From: Planctomycetaceae bacterium
Lineage (GTDB): Bacteria > Planctomycetota > UBA1135 > GCA-002686595
Direction: 5' to 3'
Length of the DNA: 64,000 nucleotides
NCBI GenBank assembly: GCA_016125265.1
Contig: WGMC01000002.1
Location: 1-64,000, forward strand
Positions 8,420 to 15,953 of the stretch are shown one piece after another. Below the pieces are notes generated by a model, which was given only the letters and a program-made list of their open reading frames with translations, had not been told where the DNA came from and did no database searches. The translations under genes and the position numbers were made by a program. Each line of letters begins with the position of its first letter. Within the stretch, counting starts at the first letter, position 1.

Positions 8420-8708
8420 CCTCCTCTCTACACGGCCATTACCCGTCCCGCAAGGGACTGCCGCCGCCCGCGGTCATCGCCCGCCCGCCCAGAGCGGGGT
8501 AGGCTCATCCAGTGGCAGCGGACGTCCCGAGGGCGTCCGGCACAACGCCCCCTCGGCCCATCCGGGTCGGATCCGGCGGCGCGCAGTTCCTGCGCCCGTG
8601 TCAGGGCCCCCAACGCGGGGAAGGGTCGAGGGAGCGCGCCCCTTTCACCGGCGGTTGGCGCACGGGCTGGATCGGCCGCCCGTGGGCGTAGACTCAGGCG
8701 TTCTCGCC
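8420..8708. other. Gene-free stretch upstream of the secreted protein
   Basis: With the hairpin just before it, this forms a 313-base gap between pcnB and the next gene. It contains two -10-like hexamers, TAGGCT at 8500-8505 and TAGACT at 8689-8694. No credible small gene or structured RNA was seen. Confidence 0.4.
8689..8694 (+). promoter_or_regulatory. Candidate -10 box TAGACT, short leader
   Basis: TAGACT ends 14 bases before the ATG at 8709, which would leave an mRNA leader of roughly eight bases, too short for a normal ribosome-binding site. No good -35 box is visible. Confidence 0.35.
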
Positions 8709-9935
8709 ATGGAACTTCGCTCGCCAACGCGCGCCGCCCACCGGCGGAGCCCTTCGCGCCGTACGCACCGCCGCGGACGCGCCATCTTCCTCCTCGTCGT
8801 CGCGTGTGCCGCGCTCGCGTCGACCGGGCGGGCGAGCGGAGGTCCCGTCCCGCCGAAGGTCGGGTTCCCGCAAGGGGACAGCGCCGCGAAGATCGACCAC
8901 GCCGCTCTGCGCCGCAAGGTCGCCGCTTGGCCCCAGGCCGAACAGCGGCGCCTCTTGGAGCGCTGGCGATTCGAAGTGAACGAAGCCTGTCCGCGCACCG
9001 CGGAACTGGTGCGCCGCGCGCGCGGGCTCTTGGGCGTCGACCCCGGTCACCTCAAGGAGCAGCGGCCGCCGCGTTGGTTCGATCCCAAGGAACATGCGCC
9101 TGCGCAGCCCATCCCGCGGAAGGTCGCAACGTCCTCGGACAGCGCGATGCGCGCCCTCGAGAAGCGCATCGAAGTGCGCCGTCCACAGCGGCCCGAGCGC
9201 GTGCGGTTCCACTACGACTTCGGGGTCGGCGAGGTGCGCCGCGCGCCCGAGAAGGACGACGAGCAGTGGATGCGGCTCTTCGACAACGCGCTGCTCGGCC
9301 GGCACCCGGATTGGGATCTCGCCGAAGCCGCGGTCGCGGCCAGCTTGGACGATGGTTCGCAGCGCGCCGCGCTCGAGGCGTTTGGGCACTGCTACACCAC
9401 CCGCGATGGCAAGGTGTACGCCGGAGTGACGCTGCTCGACGCCTGGTCCAGCGGGCGCGAGATCGAAATGCCCGACGTCGATGTGCTGGGCATCGTGCAC
9501 ACGGTGCTCGGGGACCGCACCACGTGGGTCGCGCCGATCAAGGACACGCAGCACAAGGCGCTCTACGCGCGCATCGGCGAGCTCTTCCTGCCCGCGCGAC
9601 GCCTCGCGTCCGCGGTGACCAACCTGTCGCGCGCGCACGCCGCCGCCGAGCCCGTGTTCGTGGACGGCTACCAGTCCCACCAGGCGCTCGTGTTCCACGC
9701 GCTGTGGGCCGCCGCCGGCGACGATCCCGGGGAAGCGCGCCGCCTGCTGCCGCCCTTCGACGATCCGGAGTTCGAGACGTTTGCCGGCCAATGGCAGCGC
9801 CGCATGGGCGCCGAACCGGAGTTGCTCGAAGCGGCGCGCGCGCGTCAGGAAGAACTCGCGCGCGAGGCCGCGTGGATGCGCGACCATCTGGCGGCCCTCG
9901 TCGCCGAGCACGAGCCCAAGGACAAGAAGCCCTAA
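8709..9935 (+). CDS. Uncharacterised secreted or membrane-anchored protein
   Basis: I do not recognise the family. The 408-residue protein begins with a very basic n-region and a hydrophobic segment (AIFLLVVACAALAS, about 26-39), consistent with a signal peptide or N-terminal anchor. The mature part is Ala/Arg/Glu-rich, mostly helical by composition, and contains a RVRFHYDFGVGEVRR block and a conserved-looking GHCYTTRDGKVYAGVTLLDA block. A C-terminal Glu/Arg/Lys-rich helix ends in KDKKP. ATG 8709 is chosen because it places the signal sequence correctly. Its stop overlaps the stop of the convergent flavoprotein gene. Confidence 0.75.
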   Translation: MELRSPTRAAHRRSPSRRTHRRGRAIFLLVVACAALASTGRASGGPVPPKVGFPQGDSAAKIDHAALRRKVAAWPQAEQRRLLERWRFEVNEACPRTAELVRRARGLLGVDPGHLKEQRPPRWFDPKEHAPAQPIPRKVATSSDSAMRALEKRIEVRRPQRPERVRFHYDFGVGEVRRAPEKDDEQWMRLFDNALLGRHPDWDLAEAAVAASLDDGSQRAALEAFGHCYTTRDGKVYAGVTLLDAWSSGREIEMPDVDVLGIVHTVLGDRTTWVAPIKDTQHKALYARIGELFLPARRLASAVTNLSRAHAAAEPVFVDGYQSHQALVFHALWAAAGDDPGEARRLLPPFDDPEFETFAGQWQRRMGAEPELLEAARARQEELAREAAWMRDHLAALVAEHEPKDKKP

Positions 9936-11221
9936 CCCGCGCGCGACGCCGCGAGGGCCGCCGCGGCCACCTCGCCCATCGCGAACGCGGCCTGGAAGTT
10001 GAGGCCGCCGATCGGGCCCTGCAGGTCGAGCAACTCCCCCACCGCGTAGAGCCCCGGGTGCGACTTCACACGCGCCGAGCCGGGATCCACCTCGTCGAGC
10101 GCCAGACCGCCCGCGGTGACCTCGGCGTTGTCGTATCCGGTCGTGCCGCTGACGGGCACCACCAAGCCCTTGAGCGCGCGCACCAATCCCTGCCGCTGCG
10201 GTTTCGAGAGCTGCGCCAGCACCAGGTCGTCCCGGTGCACTGCCGCCTGGGCCAGCACCGCCGCCAAGAGCCGCCGCGGCAGGGGTTCGGCGAGGTGCTC
10301 TTCCAGCGCGCGCACGACGCGCACCTGGCCGCCCTTCGACGCGCGCTCGACGAGGGCGCGCTCCAACTCCGCCGCCGCGATGTCCGGCAGGAAATCGAGC
10401 AGGAGTTCGCGAGTGCGGCCGTCGAGGGCCGCGCGCGCCACCGGTTCGGCCAGGTCCATGGCGCCGGGTCCGGAGAGGCCCGCGTGCGAGAACACCACGG
10501 GGCGACGGCGCGACGCGAGCGGCACGTCCCGCCCGTCGCCGTGGCGCACCTCGACCTCCTGCGCGGCGATGCCGGCGAGCGAGCGCACCCAATCCGCCGG
10601 GCTCACGAGCGGCACCAGGGCGGGAACCGGCGTCGCGACGGAGAGCCCCAGCTCCGCGAGCCAGCGGTAGCCATCGCCCGTAGTGCCCGTGCGCGCGTAA
10701 CTCTGCCCGCCGACGGCGAGCACGAGTCGCCGCGCCAAGACACTGTCCGCCCCGTCGAGCCACACGCGCCAACCCGCGCCCTCGGGATGCAGCTTCGCGA
10801 CACCCGCGCCCAGCCGGAACTGCGCGCCCGCCGTGCGTCCCGCCGACTCGAGCGCGTCGCGCACGTCCCGAGCGCGCTGGCTCTTCGGAAAGATCTTCTC
10901 GAGCGGCGCTTCGACCGTCGGCACACCGAGGCCGTCGAACGCCTCACGCACGGCCGTCGGCGGCAGCACGCGCATCGCGTGGCGCAGGAATCGCTCGCCC
11001 CTGCTCCCAAACAGCCGCGCTGCGCCGCGCCCGTCGAGCGTCGTCGTCAAGTTGCAGCGGGTGCCGCCGCTCGCGAGGATCTTGGTGCCCGTGCGCGCGG
11101 TTTTTTCGAGCACCAAAACGCTGCACCCAAGGGCCGCGGCGCGCCACGCGCACCACAGACCGGCGGCGCCCGCGCCCACGACCACCACGTCCCAGAAGCC
11201 GTCCCGGTCCGTGCCCGTCAA
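9932..11221 (-). CDS. HI0933/BaiN-family FAD-dependent flavoprotein
   Basis: A 429-residue NAD(P)/FAD-dependent oxidoreductase of the HI0933 (YhiN/BaiN) family; the substrate is unknown for most members. The dinucleotide fold GAGAAG is at 16-21. The family motif ASGGTRCN follows about 45 residues into the protein, and the C-terminal FAD motif GGLNFQAAFAMG is intact. The TTG start at 11221 overlaps the stop of the upstream dusB-like gene (TTGA) and gives a family-length N-terminus. The gene ends the three-gene amidohydrolase-dusB-flavoprotein operon and shares its stop region with the convergent secreted-protein gene. Confidence 0.88.
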   Translation of the reverse strand: MTGTDRDGFWDVVVVGAGAAGLWCAWRAAALGCSVLVLEKTARTGTKILASGGTRCNLTTTLDGRGAARLFGSRGERFLRHAMRVLPPTAVREAFDGLGVPTVEAPLEKIFPKSQRARDVRDALESAGRTAGAQFRLGAGVAKLHPEGAGWRVWLDGADSVLARRLVLAVGGQSYARTGTTGDGYRWLAELGLSVATPVPALVPLVSPADWVRSLAGIAAQEVEVRHGDGRDVPLASRRRPVVFSHAGLSGPGAMDLAEPVARAALDGRTRELLLDFLPDIAAAELERALVERASKGGQVRVVRALEEHLAEPLPRRLLAAVLAQAAVHRDDLVLAQLSKPQRQGLVRALKGLVVPVSGTTGYDNAEVTAGGLALDEVDPGSARVKSHPGLYAVGELLDLQGPIGGLNFQAAFAMGEVAAAALAASRAG

Positions 11222-12438
11222 CCGCCGGAAAGGGCCTCTTCCCAGGCCTCGAGTTCGTCCGCGCCGTGCACGGAGCGCGGCGGCCGGTCGTCGTCCAGGT
11301 CGTCCAGATACCCCTCGGGCAGACTGACCCGCTGGCACTGGGAGCCCTTCGCCCGGTGGGCGCGCAGGGCCGCGGCCGGAAACGGCTCGTTGGGATCCAG
11401 TCGCGTCAGGAGTTGCCGCAGCGCGGCGATGTCGTCGAGCGCGCCCAGGTCGTTGCGCACCGACGCCGAACCGCGGAACCCCTTCGTGTACCAGGTCACC
11501 CACTTGCGCATCTGGCGCATGCCGTGCACGGGCCCGAAGAAGTCGACCAAGAGCTCCGCGTGTTCGACCATCACGGCCGCGACCTGGCCGAAGTTGGGCG
11601 GCGCCTTGGGCTCGCGGCCGTCGAACACGTCGGCGAGTTCGCGGAACAGCCACGGCCGCCCCAAGCAGCCGCGCCCCACGATCACCCCGGCGCATCCAGT
11701 CTGGCGCACCATGCGCAGGGCGTCGTAACTCTCCCAGATATCGCCATTGCCGAGCACGGGGATCGAAACCGCCGCGACGAGCTCCCCGATCGCGTTCCAA
11801 TCGGCCTCGCCAGAGTAGAGCTGCGAAGCCGTGCGCGCGTGCAGGCCTATCGCGCGTGCGCCCTCCTGCTCCGCCACACGGCCTGAGGACAGGAACGTCA
11901 AGAGCCCGTCGTCGATGCCCTTGCGCACCTTGATCGTGACGGGGACCGCGCCGGCGGAGCGCACGGCCGCGCGCACGATGCGCTCCAGGAGCCGCGGCTT
12001 GACGGGCACCGCGCTGCCGCCGCCGAGTCGCGTCACCTTGCGCACGGGGCAACCGAAGTTCATGTCCACGTGGTCGACACCCTGGTCGACGAGGGCGCGC
12101 ACCATCTCCCCGATGTCCTTGGGATCCGTGCCGTAGACCTGCACGGAGCGGGGCGTTTCGTCGGGGCGGCTCGATGCGAGCAGCAGCGTCGTGCGGTGCC
12201 CCACCAGGAACGCCCGCGCGGTGATCATCTCCGACACGTAGAGCCCCGCGCCCTGGCGCCGGCACAGGGTGCGGAACGGGTAGTTGGTGACACCGGCCAT
12301 GGGCGCCAGCACCACGGGCGGCCACACGGAGAGCGGCCCCAGTCCGAGCGGGCGGAACTCCCCCGGTTGCCCCAGGGGCACGTCCCGGTTCACGGGGCTC
12401 GCAAAACGCGCCGCAGCGCCGACGTCAGCCTCCGCCAC
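11218..12438 (-). CDS. dusB: tRNA-dihydrouridine synthase, DusB type
   Basis: An FMN-dependent enzyme that reduces uridine to dihydrouridine in tRNA D-loops. The TIM-barrel start APMAGVTN is at 45-52, the catalytic cysteine is in NFGCPVRKV, and GNGDIW and VIVGRGCLGRPW are the usual flavin and tRNA loops. A C-terminal extension of about 70 residues carries an acidic LDDLDDD tract. The start is uncertain. GTG at 12438 overlaps the upstream stop by 14 bases and is preferred here; GTG 12447 is nearly equal. Confidence 0.9.
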   Translation of the reverse strand: MAEADVGAAARFASPVNRDVPLGQPGEFRPLGLGPLSVWPPVVLAPMAGVTNYPFRTLCRRQGAGLYVSEMITARAFLVGHRTTLLLASSRPDETPRSVQVYGTDPKDIGEMVRALVDQGVDHVDMNFGCPVRKVTRLGGGSAVPVKPRLLERIVRAAVRSAGAVPVTIKVRKGIDDGLLTFLSSGRVAEQEGARAIGLHARTASQLYSGEADWNAIGELVAAVSIPVLGNGDIWESYDALRMVRQTGCAGVIVGRGCLGRPWLFRELADVFDGREPKAPPNFGQVAAVMVEHAELLVDFFGPVHGMRQMRKWVTWYTKGFRGSASVRNDLGALDDIAALRQLLTRLDPNEPFPAAALRAHRAKGSQCQRVSLPEGYLDDLDDDRPPRSVHGADELEAWEEALSGG

Positions 12439-14476
12439 CGGTCCCACCCTCGCCCTTTTGCTCCGCTTCGGCCCGGCGCCGTTGCACTTCGGCCACGTAG
12501 GCCTCGCCGGCCGCGGCATCGTGACGCGAGGGCAGGCCCGGCCCGCCGAAGTTGCTCGCCTCGCGGCTCAACGTCGCGAGTTGACCGCGCCCGACCTCCT
12601 GGGCCCAACCGAGGGGCGTGCCGTCTTCGTCGAACTCGATGACCATGCCGCCCGAGTGGGTGCGCACGAGCCGACCATCCGGTTGGTCGACCAGCTCCCA
12701 CTCCATCACACCCGGCTCGAAGAGCGAACCGAGCGCCAGGACCCAAAGGCGCCCTTGGCGCTCCCGCTGGCCGATCGCGATCGCCGTCGTCACCGAGCCG
12801 CCCAAACTGCCGAGGCTGAGCGCGTGCAGCACCTGGTCCGTGTTCTCGGTTGCGAGGTGCACACCGTTGTGCTCGCGGCGCAGTTGCATGCGTTCGCCGA
12901 CGAGGGAACCGACGACGTTGACCTCTTGTCCCTCCGCCAGCAGGCGCACGGAGAACGCCGTCAGACGGCCGTTCAGGAGCCGCTGCTGGATCTGCAGTTC
13001 CGAGGCCGTGATCTCTCCTTGCGCCGGGCGCAGCATGCGCCCGACCAGGAGCAGAGAACCGTCGGCCTCGCGGCCCACGGCCCAGCGTTCGCCGCTGACC
13101 CGCTGCCCCAGGGCGCGCGTTTCGACTTCGCCCGCCAGGAGCGGCGCGACACCCTCCGGCAGCACCGGCGGCGCGATCTCGAGCGGCGCCCGCTCCGCCG
13201 CGCGTTTGGCCTCTTGGTCCGCGGTCACGGCCGCGACCAGCTCGCCGAGGGTCTCACTCGAAAGCACGCGTCCGCGCACCACCACCGAGGCCGGCTCCCG
13301 CAAGCTGGCGAGGGATTCGCGCGGATCGCCGTCGACCACCAAGAGGTCCGCCACCTTGCCCACCGTCAGTGTGCCGCGCTCGTCGCCTTGGCCCAGGAAG
13401 GCTGCGCCTTCGCGGGTCGCCTGCGCGAGCACGTCGTAGGGCGCGAGCCCGGCCTTCACCCAGAGCGCCAGTTCCTCGTGCAGGGCCTCGCCGGGCACGA
13501 GCCAAGGATGCGGCGCGCCGCTGCCGGGCACCACGCGCGCGCCGGCCGCGTCGAGGCGCGCGACGAGCGCCATCTGCTTCTCGAGCACGCGGTTGCCGTC
13601 GGCGAGGACCTGTTCGGTGAACGACCTCTGGCGCGCGCCCCATTCGTTGCCCCACCACACCGTGTAGTGCGACGCCATGGACTCGAGCGCGTCGAGTTTG
13701 GCCTCGGGCGTTTCGAGGCGCACCGCCGTGGAGGCGAGCACCGGCACGACGTACGTGCGCCGCGCACCCAGGAGCTCGACGACGGGATCGAGCGCCCGCG
13801 GCAACACGATGCTCCAGCCCACACGCTTGCCATCCGGCAGCGTCGGCAGCAACCCGTCCAGGAAGTGCACACCGAGTTCCGCCGCGTCGAGCGCCTCCTC
13901 GACGGGCACACCGTCGGGCAGGGGCCCCTTCACGGAGAGGCCCCGGGTGTTCGCGTCGGCGGCGAGCGCTCGCCAGTTCTCGGGCGTCAGACCGGGTTGC
14001 ACACAGAGGTAGTCGGCGTCGCGGCTCGCGAGCATCTCGACCAGTTCCGCCGCGTCCTGGGCGTGGCGCACGATGAGCGCTCCCGGGCTGCTCGGCGGAT
14101 CGCCTCCGAGGACCGCGCCCGGCGACGCGTAGCCCGGACCCGGTGTGCGGTCGCGCCATTCGGGCTCGCGCAGGGTCAGGGCCAGCTCGAGATCCGAACC
14201 GATGTCGCCGAGGAACGTCACACCGCGGGCGAGGTAGAGCGCGTCGTGTTCGGGGTCGAAGTTGACCAGCGCGTCGACGAGGCCGGGCACGAGATGTTTG
14301 CCGGCGCAGTCGATGCGGCGTGTTCCTGGGGCGAGTTCCAGGTCCGGAGCCACGGCCACGATGCGGCCCCCTTCGACCAGCACCGTGGCGATGCGGGGCT
14401 CCGCGCCCGGTTCCATGGAATGCACCGTGCCTCCCACCAGAGCCACGGCCTGCACACACAGGGTCGCGATGTTCAT
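12425..14476 (-). CDS. Amidohydrolase-like protein lacking metal ligands
   Basis: A 683-residue protein with the amidohydrolase composite fold: an N-terminal beta-sandwich strand (VALVGGTVH), KHLVPGLVDA at 60-69, and the C-terminal GTLTVGKVADLLVVDGDP. In active members GxxDxHxH follows; here the two histidine positions are L70 and N72, and the usual late metal-binding Asp segment is replaced by PGSGAPHP. The enzyme is therefore probably not a standard metal hydrolase. A second domain of about 230 residues follows the barrel and is unfamiliar. It is the first gene of the operon with dusB and the flavoprotein. A -10-like TAGGCT lies seven bases upstream of the ATG. Confidence 0.8.
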   Translation of the reverse strand: MNIATLCVQAVALVGGTVHSMEPGAEPRIATVLVEGGRIVAVAPDLELAPGTRRIDCAGKHLVPGLVDALVNFDPEHDALYLARGVTFLGDIGSDLELALTLREPEWRDRTPGPGYASPGAVLGGDPPSSPGALIVRHAQDAAELVEMLASRDADYLCVQPGLTPENWRALAADANTRGLSVKGPLPDGVPVEEALDAAELGVHFLDGLLPTLPDGKRVGWSIVLPRALDPVVELLGARRTYVVPVLASTAVRLETPEAKLDALESMASHYTVWWGNEWGARQRSFTEQVLADGNRVLEKQMALVARLDAAGARVVPGSGAPHPWLVPGEALHEELALWVKAGLAPYDVLAQATREGAAFLGQGDERGTLTVGKVADLLVVDGDPRESLASLREPASVVVRGRVLSSETLGELVAAVTADQEAKRAAERAPLEIAPPVLPEGVAPLLAGEVETRALGQRVSGERWAVGREADGSLLLVGRMLRPAQGEITASELQIQQRLLNGRLTAFSVRLLAEGQEVNVVGSLVGERMQLRREHNGVHLATENTDQVLHALSLGSLGGSVTTAIAIGQRERQGRLWVLALGSLFEPGVMEWELVDQPDGRLVRTHSGGMVIEFDEDGTPLGWAQEVGRGQLATLSREASNFGGPGLPSRHDAAAGEAYVAEVQRRRAEAEQKGEGGTGGGG

Positions 14477-14483
14477 GCGCGTG

Positions 14484-14489
14484 AGCCTA
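14484..14489 (-). promoter_or_regulatory. Candidate -10 box TAGGCT, leaderless start
   Basis: TAGGCT on the minus strand ends seven bases before the amidohydrolase ATG at 14476, so the predicted transcript start coincides with the start codon. This 111-base divergent gap holds a similar box for the opposite gene at 14573. Confidence 0.4.
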
Positions 14490-14572
14490 GCAAGCGCCCC
14501 CGCGAAGTCCGTCGGGCACCTTCGCCGGGGCCCTCGCGCCCGAGGCCCTGGCCGAGGGCCCCGGCGGACCGC

Positions 14573-14578
14573 TAAGCT
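14573..14578 (+). promoter_or_regulatory. Candidate -10 box TAAGCT, near-leaderless
   Basis: TAAGCT lies nine bases before the ATG at 14588 of the RlmI-like gene. The expected transcript leader would be about three bases. No clear -35 box is visible. Confidence 0.35.
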
Positions 14579-14587
14579 CCGCGCCCC

Positions 14588-15787
14588 ATGTGCCCCGCTC
14601 CGACCCTGCCCGCCGTCGAACTGGCCGACGATCGCCTCGACCGCGGCCCCTGGGTGTATGGGCGCCGTGTGCGCGCCCCGCGCCAGGACATCGCACCCGG
14701 CAGCCTGGTGGAGGTGCTCGACGCGTCGGACCGCTTCGTCGGACACGCGCTCTACAACCCCCACTCGGACATCCGCCTGCGTTGGCTGTCGCGCGGCCGG
14801 CGCACGGACCTCGACAAACCGGAGCGCTTCCTGCTGGCCCGGTTGAAGGCCGCCGACGACCTGCGCCGCAAGGCCCTGCGCCTCCCCGAGTTCACGGACG
14901 CGTACCGCATCTGCCATGGCGAGGGCGACGACCTGCCGGGACTCGTGGTCGACCGCCTGGGGCCGTTCCTCGTCTGCGAACACCACGCGCTCGGCTTCTG
15001 GAACCTGCGCGCCGAAGTGGAGCGCGCCCTGCTGCAGCTCTACCCGTCGGCGGAAGTGGTGCACCGCGTGCCCAACAGCGCGCTCGGCAGCGAGGGTTTC
15101 AGCGACGCGGAACGGGCCGCGGCGGAAGCCGCTGGCGAACTGACCCGCGAGGTTGAGATCACCGAACACGGCATCGTGTACCCGCTTCTGCCGGGCAAGG
15201 GGCACAAGACGGGCTTCTTCTGCGACCAACGCGAGAACCGCCGGCACTTCGGGTCCATGGCCCGGGGCCGGCGCGTGTACGACCTTTGCTGCAACACCGG
15301 CGGTTTCGGATTGCACGCGGCCCGGGGCGGCGCGCGGTACGTGCTTTCGCTCGACCTCGACGAGGTGGTGCTCGAACGCGCCCACGGCGCCGCGGCCCGC
15401 AACAAACTCGAGGTCGACTTCGCCCACGCGGACGCGTTCCACGCCCTGCGCGGCTTGATCGACGCGGGCAAACGGGCCGAGTTGGTGGTCCTCGACCCGC
15501 CCAAGTTGGCGATGGGCAAGGCGCGCCTCGAGGACGCCTTGAAGAAGTACCACGACCTCAATGCCCTGGCGCTTTCGGTGCTGGAGCCCGGCGGTCTGCT
15601 GATGACCTTCTCGTGCTCGGGTGCCCTCGACACCTCCGGCTTCCTCGGCGCGGTGTTCTCGTCGGCCCGCCGGGCCGGTCGGGACATCCGCCTACTCGAG
15701 GTCCTGGGGCCCGGCCCCGACCACCCCCAACGGCCGGACCACCCGCGCTCCCGCTACCTGAAGGGCGCCCTCGTGGCCGCGGACTGA
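14588..15787 (+). CDS. RlmI-like class I rRNA methyltransferase
   Basis: A 399-residue SAM-dependent methyltransferase with an N-terminal PUA-like RNA-binding domain, like 23S rRNA m5C methyltransferase RlmI (YccW). Landmarks are GKGHKTGFFCDQRENR, the SAM-binding CCNTGGFGLHAA, the acidic LSLDLDE, and the catalytic-loop VVLDPPKLA. The position methylated cannot be fixed from sequence. The gene is divergent from the amidohydrolase operon and precedes the GreA-like gene, from which it is separated by a strong-looking promoter. Confidence 0.88.
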   Translation: MCPAPTLPAVELADDRLDRGPWVYGRRVRAPRQDIAPGSLVEVLDASDRFVGHALYNPHSDIRLRWLSRGRRTDLDKPERFLLARLKAADDLRRKALRLPEFTDAYRICHGEGDDLPGLVVDRLGPFLVCEHHALGFWNLRAEVERALLQLYPSAEVVHRVPNSALGSEGFSDAERAAAEAAGELTREVEITEHGIVYPLLPGKGHKTGFFCDQRENRRHFGSMARGRRVYDLCCNTGGFGLHAARGGARYVLSLDLDEVVLERAHGAAARNKLEVDFAHADAFHALRGLIDAGKRAELVVLDPPKLAMGKARLEDALKKYHDLNALALSVLEPGGLLMTFSCSGALDTSGFLGAVFSSARRAGRDIRLLEVLGPGPDHPQRPDHPRSRYLKGALVAAD

Positions 15788-15864
15788 CCGCCGACGGCCG
15801 GGCGCTCGCGGGTGTCGCCCGGGCCCCATCGCGGGGCGGACGGAGCAGTTGTGGGCCGCAAAGA

Positions 15865-15894
15865 TTGAGAATGGGTGCCCCGGACGACTATTCT
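15865..15894 (+). promoter_or_regulatory. Promoter of the GreA-like gene
   Basis: The -35 box TTGAGA (15865-15870) and -10 box TATTCT (15889-15894) are 18 bases apart and precede the ATG at 15954 by 59 bases. This is one of the best housekeeping-type promoters in the window. Confidence 0.6.
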
Positions 15895-15953
15895 CAGGGG
15901 CTCGCTCTCCGACCTCGTTTTTGCACGAAGCCCCTCCTCGACCCTCCTCACGC

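Noticed and set aside
13254..14459. Long Arg/Gly-rich reading frames opposite or out of frame with real genes throughout the window
   Set aside because: At about 70% GC, stop codons are rare in alternative frames. These products are Arg/Pro/Ala-rich and lack any domain, while the overlapping frames encode recognisable proteins.
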